From positions 87,911,566 to 87,975,565 of the forward strand of contig OZ024928.1 in the NCBI GenBank assembly GCA_964017235.1: 64,000 bases of DNA. The letters run 5' to 3'. This DNA is from Sabellastarte sp. h YS-2021 (taxonomy: Eukaryota > Annelida > Polychaeta > Sabellida > Sabellidae). Position numbers and translations under genes: made by a program. The notes below the pieces were generated by a model. It saw only the letters and a list, made by a program, of their open reading frames with translations, was not told the DNA's origin and did no database searches. Below, one piece after another: positions 49,224-62,284 of this stretch (within the stretch, counting starts at the first letter, position 1; each line of letters begins with the position of its first letter).

Positions 49224-49778
49224 TTGTTTGCTGTTATTTTCTCTAATAAATTTTTTATGAGTCTAATATGTATTGCCAATGTGTCTTGAGCAATAAAATA
49301 TTCAGTTATTGTATTTTAAGCAGCACAGGTTGAGGAAATACATTTACTTGAGATTGCAAGTTATGTTTTAGAGTCCACTGATATTCCAGATGCTCTGTGA
49401 TGTACTTATAACATTCCTCTATATACATTTGAAGTTGTGACATTTAATTCGAACTGCAATAGTAAAATATGTTTTTCCTAAATGTGAAAGAATTAGCTGA
49501 CCATGTTAAAATTAGAGGAGATTTGATAGTGTGATAACATCAATGTTATTTGATTTCCTTAAAATAGAACTGCACTTTCTTTGTGTTGAAAAGGCTCATC
49601 TCGAATTTCAGCTCAGGGTCTGTCACACAAAAAGGCAAGAATTGTAGCCTAGACCAAAGACCTTGAATTATGAGTGACAAAATTGGAATAACTAGCATAG
49701 TTGGTCTAAATTATGTAAGATTTTATCCTAAAATCACTTGGCTGTGTGAAACCAGTTGTGTAAGGTAAAAGGTTCAGT

Positions 49779-49850
49779 GGGCTCGTCCGGGATTTGAACC
49801 CGGGACCTCTCGCACCCAAAGCGAGAATCATACCCCTAGACCAACGAGCC
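49779..49850 (-). tRNA. tRNA-Pro(TGG)
   Basis: Canonical copy with T4, third in the 1530 bp series. Confidence 0.95.
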
Positions 49851-50371
49851 CTCTTTGGATTGACTTTTCTGTGAAAAAAAAATTTATGAGTGTAATATCT
49901 ATCACACAATTGTTTCCCAATCAACAAAAGTTTAGGTTATGGTAGAATTTTAGGAAGGTAAGATGTAATACATTTAAATGAGATTGCAAGCAGGTGTTAG
50001 CCTCCACTGATAATCCAGATGCTCTGTGGTGTACTATAACATTCTGCTATATACATTTAAAGTTCTGATATTAAATTTTAACCTTTTAAAATTTCTAAGA
50101 CATGTGTTAAAATCAGAGGTAGTTTTAAGATGTAATGCCATCAAGGTTGATTTCCTTGAAAGAAAGCAGCACTTTCTGTGCTTATGAAAGGGATCAGACG
50201 GATTTCAACCCAGAGTCTATCACAAAGAAAAATCATAACCTATACCAAAGAGCCTTGAATTCTGAGTGGCAGAGTATGAAATACCTAGTTTTGTTGGTCC
50301 TGTTTATGTGAGATTTTATGCTGAAATAACTTGGCTGTGTGAAGCAAGCTATGTAAGTTAAAATGATTTAT

Positions 50372-50430
50372 GGCCTCATCCAGGACCTCTCACTCCCGAA
50401 GCAAGAATCATACCCCTGGACTAACGACCC
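50372..50430 (-). pseudogene. T-armless tRNA-Pro copy
   Basis: Same 59 nt form, without B box. Confidence 0.8.
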
Positions 50431-50681
50431 ATTGTCTGTTGTTGAAAGAGGTTTTCTATATGTGAATTGAATTTTTCAAATTTTATACCAATCCTGCAGG
50501 TGATATTAAAAGTGTAAAGTAACATATCACAATGAAATTTGATTGATTTTATTAGGAATCATTTTAAGATGTTTTGATGGATAGCTGATGAGTGAAGGAA
50601 TATTTGTTTAAACTATAATTTAATATGAAACAGCAAGTTCACAGTACCTTTTGACAATTTGTTGTTAATAAAAGTATACAT

Positions 50682-50753
50682 GGGCTCGTCCGGGATTTGA
50701 ACCCGGGACCTCTCGCACCCGAAGCGAGAATCATACCCCTAGACCAACGAGCC
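50682..50753 (-). tRNA. tRNA-Pro(CGG)
   Basis: Canonical copy with T4. Confidence 0.95.
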
Positions 50754-51308
50754 TTGTTTGCTGTTATTTTCTCTAATAAATTTTTTATGAGTCTAATATG
50801 TATTGCCAATGTGTCTTGAGCAATAAAATATTCAGTTATTGTATTTTAAGCAGCACAGGTTGAGGAAATACATTTACTTGAGATTGCAAGTTATGTTTTA
50901 GAGTCCACTGATATTCCAGATGCTCTGTGATGTACTTATAACATTCCTCTATATACATTTGAAGTTGTGACATTTAATTCGAACTGCAATAGTAAAATAT
51001 GTTTTTCCTAAATGTGAAAGAATTAGCTGACCATGTTAAAATTAGAGGAGATTTGATAGTGTGATAACATCAATGTTATTTGATTTCCTTAAAATAGAAC
51101 TGCACTTTCTTTGTGTTGAAAAGGCTCATCTCGAATTTCAGCTCAGGGTCTGTCACACAAAAAGGCAAGAATTGTAGCCTAGACCAAAGACCTTGAATTA
51201 TGAGTGACAAAATTGGAATAACTAGCATAGTTGGTCTAAATTATGTAAGATTTTATCCTAAAATCACTTGGCTGTGTGAAACCAGTTGTGTAAGGTAAAA
51301 GGTTCAGT

Positions 51309-51380
51309 GGGCTCGTCCGGGATTTGAACCCGGGACCTCTCGCACCCAAAGCGAGAATCATACCCCTAGACCAACGAGCC
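51309..51380 (-). tRNA. tRNA-Pro(TGG)
   Basis: Canonical copy with T4. The unit behind it has lost its CGG gene by a 0.37 kb deletion (junction near 52156). Confidence 0.95.
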
Positions 51381-51884
51381 CTCTTTGGATTCACTTTTCT
51401 GTGAAAAAAAATTATGAGTGTAATATTTATCACACAATTGTTTCCCAATCAACAAAAGTTTAGGTTATGGTAGAATTTTAGGAAGGTAAGATGTAATACA
51501 TTTAAATGAGATTGCAAGCTGTTGTTAGCCTCCACTGATAATCCAGATGCTCTGTGGTGTACTATAACATTCTGCTATATACATTTAAAGTTCTGATATT
51601 AAATTATAACCTTTTAAAATTTCTAAGACGTGTTAAAATCAGAGGTAATTTTAAGATGTAATGCCATCAAGGTTGATTTCCGTGAAAGAAAGTAGCACTT
51701 TCTGTGCTTATGAAAGGGATCAGACGGATTTCAAACCAGAGTCTATCACAACCTATACCAAAGAGCCTTGAATTCTGAGTGGCAGAGTATGGAATACCTA
51801 GTTTAGTTGGTCCTGTTTATGTGAGATTTTATGCTGAAATAACTTGGCTGTGTGAAGCAAGCTATGTAAGTTAAAATGATTTAT

Positions 51885-51943
51885 GGCCTCATCCAGGACC
51901 TCTCACTCCCGAAGCGAGAATCATACCCCTGGACTAATGACCC
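51885..51943 (-). pseudogene. T-armless tRNA-Pro copy
   Basis: 59 nt form, with GAAGCGAGAA keeping one more base of the anticodon stem than its neighbours. Confidence 0.78.
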
Positions 51944-52462
51944 ATTGACTCTTGTTGAAAGAGGTTTTCTATATGTGAAATGAATTTTCAAATTTTATAC
52001 CAATACTGGACTTGCAATTAAAAGTGTAAAGTAACATATCATAATGAAATTTGACATTGATTTTATTAGGAATCATTTTAAGATGTTTTGATGGATAGCT
52101 GATGAGTGAAGGAATATTTGTTTGACCTATAATTTAATATGAAACAGCAAGTTCACAGGAGCTAAATGTGAAAGAATTAGCTGACCATGTTAAAATTAGA
52201 GGAGATTTGATAGTGTGATAACATTAATGTTATTTGATTTCCTTAAAATAGAACTGCACTTTCTTTATGTTGAAAAGGCTCATCTCGAATTTCAGCTCAG
52301 GGTCTGTCACACAAAAAGGCAAGAATTGTAGCCTAGACCAAAGACCTTGAATTATGAGTGACAAAATTGGAATAACTAGCATAGTTGGTCTAAATTATGT
52401 AAGATTTTATCCTAAAATCACTTGGCTGTGTGAAACCAGTTGTGTAAGGTAAAAGATTCAGT

Positions 52463-52534
52463 GGGCTCGTCCGGGATTTGAACCCGGGACCTCTCGCACC
52501 CAAAGCGAGAATCATACCCCTAGACCAACGAGCC
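52463..52534 (-). tRNA. tRNA-Pro(TGG)
   Basis: Canonical copy. T4 remains, with one base change between gene and terminator (AAAAGATTC on the plus strand). Confidence 0.94.
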
Positions 52535-53055
52535 CTCTTTGGATTGACTTTTCTGTGAAAAAAAAATTTATGAGTGTAATATCTATCACACAATTGTTTC
52601 CCAATCAACAAAAGTTTAGGTTATGGTAGAATTTTAGGAAGGTAAGATGTAATACATTTAAATGAGATTGCAAGCAGGTGTTAGCCTCCACTGATAATCC
52701 AGATGCTCTGTGGTGTACTATAACATTCTGCTATATACATTTAAAGTTCTGATATTAAATTTTAACCTTTTAAAATTTCTAAGACATGTGTTAAAATCAG
52801 AGGTAGTTTTAAGATGTAATGCCATCAAGGTTGATTTCCTTGAAAGAAAGCAGCACTTTCTGTGCTTATGAAAGGGATCAGACGGATTTCAACCCAGAGT
52901 CTATCACAAAGAAAAATCATAACCTATACCAAAGAGCCTTGAATTCTGAGTGGCAGAGTATGAAATACCTAGTTTTGTTGGTCCTGTTTATGTGAGATTT
53001 TATGCTGAAATAACTTGGCTGTGTGAAGCAAGCTATGTAAGTTAAAATGATTTAT

Positions 53056-53114
53056 GGCCTCATCCAGGACCTCTCACTCCCGAAGCAAGAATCATACCCC
53101 TGGACTAACGACCC
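53056..53114 (-). pseudogene. T-armless tRNA-Pro copy
   Basis: Same 59 nt form, without B box. Confidence 0.8.
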
Positions 53115-53365
53115 ATTGTCTGTTGTTGAAAGAGGTTTTCTATATGTGAATTGAATTTTTCAAATTTTATACCAATCCTGCAGGTGATATTAAAAGTGTA
53201 AAGTAACATATCACAATGAAATTTGATTGATTTTATTAGGAATCATTTTAAGATGTTTTGATGGATAGCTGATGAGTGAAGGAATATTTGTTTAAACTAT
53301 AATTTAATATGAAACAGCAAGTTCACAGTACCTTTTGACAATTTGTTGTTAATAAAAGTATACAT

Positions 53366-53437
53366 GGGCTCGTCCGGGATTTGAACCCGGGACCTCTCGC
53401 ACCCGAAGCGAGAATCATACCCCTAGACCAACGAGCC
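53366..53437 (-). tRNA. tRNA-Pro(CGG)
   Basis: Canonical copy with T4. Confidence 0.95.
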
Positions 53438-53988
53438 TTGTTTGCTGTTATTTTCTCTAATAAATTTTTTATGAGTCTAATATGTATTGCCAATGTGTCT
53501 TGAGCAATAAAATATTCAGTTATTGTATTTTAAGCAGCACAGGTTGAGGAAATACATTTACTTGAGATTGCAAGTTATGTTTTAGAGTCCACTGATATTC
53601 CAGATGCTCTGTGATGTACTTATAACATTCCTCTATATACATTTGAAGTTGTGACATTTAATTCGAACTGCAATAGTAAAATGTTTTTCCTAAATGTGAA
53701 AGAATTAGCTGACCATGTTAAAATTAGAGGAGATTTGATAGTGTGATAACGTCAATGTTATTTGATTTCCTTAAAATAGAACTGCACTTTCTTTGTTGAA
53801 AAGGCTCATCTCGAATTTCAGCTCAGGGTCTGTCACACAAAAAGGCAAGAATTGTAGCCTAGACCAAAGACCTTGAATTATGAGTGACAAAATTGGAATA
53901 ACTAGCATAGTTGGTCTAAATTATGTAAGATTTTATCCTAAAATCACTTGGCTGTGTGAAACCAGTTGTGTAAGGTAAAAGGTTCAGG

Positions 53989-54060
53989 GGGCTCGTCCGG
54001 GATTTAAACCCAGGACCTCTCGCACCCAAAGCGAGAATCATACCCCTAGACCAACGAGCC
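53989..54060 (-). pseudogene. tRNA-Pro(TGG) with altered T loop, probably dead
   Basis: The anticodon loop TTTGGGT is intact, but the T loop reads TTTAAAT in place of TTCAAAT, so the near-invariant C56 of the B box is lost, and one T-stem pair is weakened to a wobble. TFIIIC binding should be impaired. T4 is present. Confidence 0.7.
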
Positions 54061-54581
54061 CTCTTTGGATTGACTTTTCTGTGAAAAAAAAATTCATGAG
54101 TGTAATATCTATCACACAATTGTTTCCCAATCAACAAAAGTTTAGGTTATGGTAGAATTTTAGGAAGGTAAGATGTAATACATTTAAATGAGATTGCAAG
54201 CAGGTGTTAGCCTCCACTGATAATCCAGATGCTCTGTGGTGTACTATGACATTCTGCTATATACATTTAAAGTTCTGATATTGAATCATAACCTTTTAAA
54301 ATTTCTAAGACATGTGTTAAAATCAGAGGTAGTTTTAAGATGTAATGCCATCAAGGTTGATTTCCTTGAAAGAAAGCAGCACTTTCTGTGCTTATGAAAG
54401 GGATCAGACGGATTTCAACCCAGAGTCTATCACAAAGAAAAATCATAACCTATACCAAAGAGCCTTGAATTCTGAGTGGCAGAGTATGGAATACCTAGTT
54501 TTGTTGGTCCTGTTTATGTGAGATTTTATGCTGAAATAACTTGGCTGTGTGAAGCAAGCTATGTAAGTTAAAATGATTTAT

Positions 54582-54640
54582 GGCCTCATCCAGGACCTCT
54601 CACTCCCGAAGCAAGAATCATACCCCTGGACTCACGACCC
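54582..54640 (-). pseudogene. T-armless tRNA-Pro copy
   Basis: Same 59 nt form; shares the CTCACGACCC variant with the copy at 42725, in keeping with their common duplicated block. Confidence 0.8.
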
Positions 54641-54777
54641 ATTGACTGTTGTTGAAAGAAGTTTTCTATATGTGAAATGAGTTTTTAAAATTTTATACCA
54701 ATGCTGCAGGTGCTATTAAAAGTGTAATGTAACATATCAGAATGAAATTTAACATTGATGTTATAGGTATCATTGTA

Positions 54778-57256
54778 TCCCTGGACGAAAGTCGGGGATA
54801 CTTAGGATTCAGTACGGTCACACCGCCGCCGCCGCAGAGATTTCCTTTTGGACGCGATAACTTAAAAAATATTTTAGTTAGAACTTTCAAATTTGGTATG
54901 TGGGTATATATGGGCAATGCCACGAACGCTATTGTTTTGTGACCTTGACCTTCAATCTCAAGGTCACTGGTGGCCACTTAAAGGTCAGATTTTGGCCATT
55001 TTTGCACATTTTGGCCCAGTTCTCCAAGACAGAAAGTTAGATCATCCTATGTCTGGTATATATAATACATATATATGTCCTCTATAAGCATGCAGAAATT
55101 TGACCTTGAAGCTCTTCATTGAAGGTCATCCACTGACCGCCAAAGTACTTGACCGAGGGGCATTTTTGGCCTTTTTGGAGATATTTTCACACTTAACGCT
55201 GACTATATTGCATGGAAACTATTGAAAATGGCTTTGGAGGTTGAGTACATGATGGACTTCTGCCATCCAGGTTTACTGGTTACAGATCTTCATTTAAGGT
55301 CATCCACTGACCGCCAAAGTACCTGACCAAGGGTCATTTTTGGCATATTTGGAGATATTTTCACACTTAATGCTGACTACATTGCGTGGAAACTATTGAA
55401 AATGGCTTTTGAGGTTGAGTACATGACGGAGTAGCAGCATCCAGGCTGACCAGTTACAGATCTTCGTTGAAGGTCATCCACTGACCGCCAAAGTACCTGA
55501 CCTAGGGTCATTTTGGGCCCTCTATTTGTTTGTTTGTTTGTAAACAAGATAACTCAAAAACTGACAGACGGATTTTGATAAAATTTTCAGGATATGTCCA
55601 AATTGGTAAAAGGAAGATGTGATTAAATTTTGGGAGTGATCCGGATCACTGTCTGGATCTTCTGGATCCATGAAATTTAATTTTTAAACACAGATAGCTC
55701 AAAAAGTTATCGGTGCATTTTGATGAAATTTTCAGGAGATGTCCTTATTGGGACGAGGAACAAGTGATTAGATTTTGGGAGTGATCTGGATCACTGTCTG
55801 GATTATCTGGATCCAGACTGCCAGATGTGTTTGTGTACAATATAGCTCAAGAACTTATGAACGGATTTTGATGAAATTTTCAGGATATGTCTGAAAAGGT
55901 AAAAAGATGAAATGGTTGAATTTTGGAAGTGATCCGGATCACTATATGGATCTTCTGGATCCATGAAATGTAATTTTTAAATACAGATACCTCAAAAAGT
56001 TATGGATGGATTGTGATGACATTTTCAGCAAATGACCTAAATGGTGCGAGGAACAAGTGATTAGATTTGGGGAGTGATCTGGATCACTGTCTGGATCATC
56101 TGGATCCAGGTTGCCAGATGTGTTTGTGTACATTGTAGCCAAAAAACTTATGGACGGATTTTGATGAAATTTTCAGGATATGTCTGAAAAGGTAAAAGGA
56201 TGAAATAACTGAATTTTGGAAGTGATCCGGATCACTGTATGGATCTTCTGGATCCGTGAAATGTAATAAGACATACCTCAAAAAGTTATGGATGGATTGT
56301 GATGACATTTTCAGCAAATGACCTAAATGGTACAAGGAACAAGTGATTATACTTTTGGAATGATCTGGATCACCGTCTGGATCATCTGGATCGAGCCTGC
56401 AACATGATTTTACGATGAATTTTGATGATATTTTTAGGCTATGTTACAAATAGTAAAAGGAAGAAGTGGTAAAAGGATGAAATGATTGAATTTTGGAAGT
56501 GATCCGGATCACTATATGGATCTTCTGGATCCATGAAATGTAATTTTTTAAGACAGATACCTCAAAAAGTTATGGATGGATTGTTTCAGCAAATGGCCTA
56601 AATGGTACAAGGAACAAGTGATTACATTTTTGGAGTGATCTGGATCATCTGGATCCAGGCTTGCACATAATCTTGGAATGGATTTTACTATTTTCAGGAT
56701 ATGTTACAAATGGTAAAAGGAAGAAGTGGTAAAAGGAAGAAATGGTTCAATTTTGCGAGTGATCTGGACCACTATCTGGATCTTCTGGATCCGTGAATGT
56801 AATTTTTAAAGACAAATAGCTCAGAAAGTCATGAATGGATTTTTATGAAATTTTCAGGAAATGTCTTAAATGGGACAAAGAACAAGTCATTAGATTTTGG
56901 GAGTAATCTGGATCACTGTCTGGATCATGTGATTCCAGGCTGCCAGATGTGTCTGTGTACAAGATAACTCAAAAACTTATGGATGGATTTCGATGAAATT
57001 TTTAGAATATGTCTGAAAAGGTAAAAGGATGAAATGATTGAGTTTTGGAAGTGATCCGGATCACTATATGGATCTTCTGGATCCATGAAATGTAATTTTT
57101 AAAGACAGATATAAGTGAAACAACTAGCTTTTGGAAGTAATCTGGTACTATGGAGAATCCTGACCTGGTGCTCCAGGAAACAGGCTCAAGCCCGACACAT
57201 TCACGCCTTAACTATGTCCCGTCCGGGGATACACTGCGTCGAGACGCAATCTCTAG
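54778..57256 (+). mobile_element. Second copy of the array beta element, about 585 bp shorter
   Basis: Same start and end, same flanks and nearly the same sequence as 42921-45975, but two of the 293 bp repeats are missing and the microsatellite has two more CCG. Identical position in its unit shows that the whole block was duplicated after a single insertion. Confidence 0.88.
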
Positions 57257-57372
57257 TTTTAAGATGTTTTGATGGATAGCTCGTGAGTGAAGGAATATTT
57301 GTTTAACCTGAAATTATGAAACTTCAAGTTCACAGTACCTTTTGACAATTTCTTATTAATAAAAGTCTACAT

Positions 57373-57444
57373 GGGCTCGTCCGGGATTTGAACCCGGGAC
57401 CTCTCGCAACCTAAGCGAGAATCATACCCCTAGACCAACGAGCC
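57373..57444 (-). tRNA. tRNA-Pro(AGG) with U37
   Basis: Identical to the gene at 46092, including loop TTAGGTT and T4. Duplicated with the beta-element block. Confidence 0.88.
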
Positions 57445-57999
57445 TTGTTTGCTGTTATTTTCTCTAATAAATTTTTTATGAGTGTAATATGTATTGCCAA
57501 TGTGTCTTGAGCAATAAAATATTTAGTTATTGTATTTTAAGCAGCACAGGTTGAGGAAATACATTTACTCGAGATTGCAAGTTATGTTTTAGAGTCCACT
57601 GATATTCCAGATGCTCTGTGATGTACTTATAACATTCCTCTATATACATTTGAAGTTGTGACATTTAATTCGAACTGCAATAGTAAAATATGTTTTTCCT
57701 AAATGTGAAAGAATTAGCTGACCATGTTAAAATTAGAGGAGATTTGATAGTGTGATAACATCAATGTTATTTGATTTCCTTAAAATAGAACTGCACTTTC
57801 TTTGTGTTGAAAAGGCTCATCTCGAATTTCAGCTCAGGGTCTGTCACACAAAAAGGCAAGAATTGTAGCCTGGACCAAAGACCTTGAATTATGAGTGACA
57901 AAATTGGAATAACTAGCATAGTTGGTCTAAATTATGTAAGATTTTATCCTAAAATCACTTGGCTGTGTGAAACCAGTTGTGTAAGGTAAAAGGTTCAGT

Positions 58000-58071
58000 G
58001 GGCTCGTCCGGGATTTGAACCCGGGACCTCTCGCACCCAAAGCGAGAATCATACCCCTAGACCAACGAGCC
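58000..58071 (-). tRNA. tRNA-Pro(TGG)
   Basis: Canonical copy with T4; the following unit carries the same third-gene deletion as the unit at 51309. Confidence 0.95.
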
Positions 58072-58588
58072 CTCTTTGGATTGACTTTTCTGTGAAAAAA
58101 AATTATGAGTGTAATATTTATCACACAATTGTTTCCCAATCAACAAAAGTTTAGGTTATGGTAGAATTTTAGGAAGGTAAGATGTAATACATTTAAATGA
58201 GATTGCAAGCTGTTGTTAGCCTCCACTGATAATCCAGATGCTCTGTGGTGTACTATAACATTCTGCTATATACATTTAAAGTTCTGATATTAAATTATAA
58301 CCTTTTAAAATTTCTAAGACGTGTTAAAATCAGAGGTAATTTTAAGATGTAATGCCATCAAGGTTGATTTCCGTGAAAGAAAGTAGCACTTTCTGTGCTT
58401 ATGAAAGGGATCAGACGGATTTCAAACCAGAGTCTATCACAAAGAAAAATCATAACCTATACCAAAGAGCCTTGAATTCTGAGTGGCAGAGTATGGAATA
58501 CCTAGTTTAGTTGGTCCTGTTTATGTGAGATTTTATGCTGAAATAACTTGGCTGTGTGAAGCAAGCTATGTAAGTTAAAATGATTTAT

Positions 58589-58647
58589 GGCCTCATCCAG
58601 GACCTCTCACTCCCGAAGCGAGAATCATACCCCTGGACTAATGACCC
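58589..58647 (-). pseudogene. T-armless tRNA-Pro copy
   Basis: Matches the copy at 51885 (GAAGCGAGAA, CTAATGACCC). Confidence 0.78.
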
Positions 58648-59166
58648 ATTGACTCTTGTTGAAAGAGGTTTTCTATATGTGAAATGAATTTTCAAATTTT
58701 ATACCAATACTGGACTTGCAATTAAAAGTGTAAAGTAACATATCATAATGAAATTTGACATTGATTTTATTAGGAATCATTTTAAGATGTTTTGATGGAT
58801 AGCTGATGAGTGAAGGAATATTTGTTTGACCTATAATTTAATATGAAACAGCAAGTTCACAGGAGCTAAATGTGAAAGAATTAGCTGACCATGTTAAAAT
58901 TAGAGGAGATTTGATAGTGTGATAACATTAATGTTATTTGATTTCCTTAAAATAGAACTGCAATTTCTTTATGTTGAAAAGGCTCATCTCGAATTTCAGC
59001 TCAGGGTCTGTCACACAAAAAGGCAAGAATTGTAGCCTAGACCAAAGACCTTGAATTATGAGTGACAAAATTGGAATAACTAGCATAGTTGGTCTAAATT
59101 ATGTAAGATTTTATCCTAAAATCACTTGGCTGTGTGAAACCAGTTGTGTAAGGTAAAAGATTCAGT

Positions 59167-59238
59167 GGGCTCGTCCAGGATTTGAACCCGGGACCTCTCA
59201 CACCCAAAGCGAGAATCATACCCCTAGACCAACGAGCC
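59167..59238 (-). tRNA. tRNA-Pro(TGG), diverged copy
   Basis: Loop TTTGGGT and B box GGTTCAAATCC are intact. One T-stem pair and one anticodon-stem pair are reduced to G-U wobbles (TCCAGGAT and CTCACACCC on the plus strand). May still fold; activity uncertain. Confidence 0.75.
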
Positions 59239-59758
59239 CTCTTTGGATTGACTTTTCTGTGAAAAAAAAATTTATGAGTGTAATATCTATCACACAATTG
59301 TTTCCCAATCAACAAAAGTTTAGGTTATGGTAGAATTTTAGGAAGGTAAGATGTAATACATTTAAATGAGATTGCAAGCAGGTGTTAGCCTCCACTGATA
59401 ATCCAGATGCTCTGTGGTGTACTATAACATTCTGCTATATACATTTAAAGTTCTGATATTAAATTATAACCTTTTAAAATTTCTAAGACATGTGTTAAAA
59501 TCAGAGGTAGTTTTAAGATATAATGCCATCAAGGTTGATTTCCTTGAAAGAAAGCAGCACTTTCTGTGCTTATGAAAGGGATCAGACGGATTTCAACCCA
59601 GAGTCTATCACAAAGAAAAATCATAACCTATACCAAAGAGCCTTGAATTCTGAGTGGCAGAGTATGAAATACCTAGTTTTGTTGGTCCTGTTTATGTGAG
59701 ATTTTATGCTGAAATAACTTGGCTGTGTGAAGCAAGCTATGAAGTTAAAATGATTTAT

Positions 59759-59817
59759 GGCCTCATCCAGGACCTCTCACTCCCGAAGCAAGAATCATAC
59801 CCCTGGACTAACGACCC
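59759..59817 (-). pseudogene. T-armless tRNA-Pro copy
   Basis: Same 59 nt form. The flank lost one base pair (CTATGAAGTT instead of CTATGTAAGTT), shared with 62802. Confidence 0.8.
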
Positions 59818-60068
59818 ATTGTCTGTTGTTGAAAGAGGTTTTCTATATGTGAATTGAATTTTTCAAATTTTATACCAATCCTGCAGGTGATATTAAAAGT
59901 GTAAAGTAACATATCACAATGAAATTTGATTGATTTTATTAGGAATCATTTTAAGATGTTTTGATGGATAGCTGATGAGTGAAGGAATATTTGTTTAACC
60001 TATAATTTAATATGAAACAGTAAGTTCACAGTACCTTTTGACAATTTGTTGTTAATAAAAGTATACAT

Positions 60069-60140
60069 GGGCTCGTCCGGGATTTGAACCCGGGACCTCT
60101 CGCACCCGAAGCGAGAATCATACCCCTAGACCAACGAGCC
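60069..60140 (-). tRNA. tRNA-Pro(CGG)
   Basis: Canonical copy with T4; begins the 3043 bp double unit repeated at 63112. Confidence 0.95.
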
Positions 60141-60693
60141 TTGTTTGCTGTTATTTTCTCTAATAAATTTTTTATGAGTCTAATATGTATTGCCAATGTG
60201 TCTTGAGCAATAAAATATTCAGTTATTGTATTTTAAGCAGCACAGGTTGAGGAAATACATTTACTTGAGATTGCAAGTTATGTTTTAGAGTCCACTGATA
60301 TTCCAGATGCTCTGTGATGTACTTATAACATTCCTCTATATACATTTGAAGTTGTGACATTTAATTCGAACTGCAATAGTAAAATATGTTTTTCCTAAAT
60401 GTGAAAGAATTAGCTGACCATGTTAAAATTAGAGGAGATTTGATAGTGTGATAACGTCAATGTTATTTGATTTCCTTAAAATAGAACTGCACTTTCTTTG
60501 TTGAAAAGGCTCATCTCGAATTTCAGCTCAGGGTCTGTCACACAAAAAGGCAAGAATTGTAGCCTAGACCAAAGACCTTGAATTATGAGTGACAAAATTG
60601 GAATAACTAGCATAGTTGGTCTAAATTATGTAAGATTTTATCCTAAAATCACTTGGCTGTGTGAAACCAGTTGCGTAAGGTAAAAGGTTCAGT

Positions 60694-60765
60694 GGGCTCG
60701 TCCGGGATTTGAACCCAGGACCTCTCGCACCCAAAGCGAGAATCACACCCCTAGACCAACGAGCC
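60694..60765 (-). tRNA. tRNA-Pro(TGG), diverged copy
   Basis: Loop TTTGGGT is kept. The D loop has GGTGTGAT for GGTATGAT, replacing the near-invariant A21 by G, and a T-stem pair becomes a wobble. T4 is present. Function doubtful. Confidence 0.68.
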
Positions 60766-61286
60766 CTCTTTGGATTGACTTTTCTGTGAAAAAAAAATTC
60801 ATGAGTGTAATATCTATCACACAATTGTTTCCCAATCAACAAAAGTTTAGGTTATGGTAGAATTTTAGGAAGGTAAGATGTAATACATTTAAATGAGATT
60901 GCAAGCAGGTGTTAGCCTCCACTGATAATCCAGATGCTCTGTGGTGTACTATGACATTCTGCTATATACATTTAAAGTTCTGATATTGAATCATAACCTT
61001 TTAAAATTTCTAAGACATGTGTTAAAATCAGAGGTAGTTTTAAGATGTAATGCCATCAAGGTTGATTTCCTTGAAAGAAAGCAGCACTTTCTGTGCTTAT
61101 GAAAGGGATCAGACGGATTTCAACCCAGAGTCTATCACAAAGAAAAATCATAACCTATACCAAAGAGCCTTGAATTCTGAGTGGCAGAGTATGGAATACC
61201 TAGTTTTGTTGGTCCTGTTTATGTGAGATTTTATGCTGAAATAACTTGGCTGTGTGAAGCAAGCTATGTAAGTTAAAATGATTTAT

Positions 61287-61345
61287 GGCCTCATCCAGGA
61301 CCTCTCACTCCCGAAGCGAGAATCATACCCCTGGACTAACGACCC
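61287..61345 (-). pseudogene. T-armless tRNA-Pro copy
   Basis: Same 59 nt form with GAAGCGAGAA and CTAACGACCC. Confidence 0.78.
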
Positions 61346-61598
61346 GTTGACTCTTGTTGAAAGAGGTTTTCTATATGTGAAATGAATTTTAAAAATTTTA
61401 TACCAATACTTGACTTGCAATTAAAAGTGTAAAGTAACATATCATAATGAAATTTGACATTGATTTTATTAGGAATCATTTTAAGATGTTTCGATGGATA
61501 GCTGATGAGTGAAGGAATATTTGTTTAACCTATAATTTAATATGAAACAGCAAGTTCACAGTACCTTTTGACAATTTGTTGTTAATAAAAGTCTACAT

Positions 61599-61670
61599 GG
61601 GCTCGTTCAGGATTTGAACCCAGGACCTCTCGCACCCGAAGCGAGAATCATACCCCTAGACCAACGAGCC
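61599..61670 (-). pseudogene. tRNA-Pro(CGG) with damaged T stem
   Basis: Anticodon CGG and B-box loop are intact, but the T stem is CTGGG against CCTGA: one mismatch and two wobbles in five pairs. T4 is present. Probably decaying. Confidence 0.68.
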
Positions 61671-62225
61671 TTGTTTGCTGTTATTTTCTCTAATAAATTT
61701 TTTATGAGACTAATATATATTGCTAATGTGTCTTGAGCAGTAAAATATTTAGTTATTGTATTTTAACCAGCACAGGTTGAGGAAATACATTTACTCGAGA
61801 TTGCAAGTTATGTTTTAGAGTCCACTGATATTCCAGATGCTCTGTGATGTACTTATAACATTCCTCTATATACATTTGAAGTTGTAACATTTAATTCGAA
61901 CTGCAATAGTAAAATATGTTTTTCCTAAATGTGAAAGAATTAGCTGACCATGTTAAAATTAGAGGAGATTTGATAGTGTGATAACATCAATATTATTTGA
62001 TTTCCTTAAAATAGAACTGCACTTTCTTTGTGTTGAAAAGGCTCATCTCGAATTTCAGCTCAGGGTCTGTCACACAAAAAGGCAAGAATTGTAGCCTAGA
62101 CCAAAGACCTTGAATTATGAGTGACAAAATTGTAATAACTAGCATAGTTGGTCTAAATTATGTAAGATTTTATCCTAAAATCACTTGGCTGTGTGAAACC
62201 AGTTGTATAAGGTAAAAGGTTCAGT

Positions 62226-62284
62226 GGGGTCATCCGGGATCTCTCGCACCCAAAGCGAGAATCATACCCCTAGACCAACGAGCC
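62226..62284 (-). pseudogene. Truncated tRNA-Pro(TGG)
   Basis: The TGG loop and D arm are intact, but 13 bases including the T loop are gone (CATCCGGGATCTCTCGC on the plus strand). This is a deletion similar to, but independent of, that in the conserved 59 nt copies. Confidence 0.82.

Noticed and set aside
59654-59857. Identical 67-codon frames at 59654 and 62697
   Set aside because: They sit in spacer around the T-armless tRNA copy and are open only in units with a one-base flank change; identity follows from the 3043 bp duplication.
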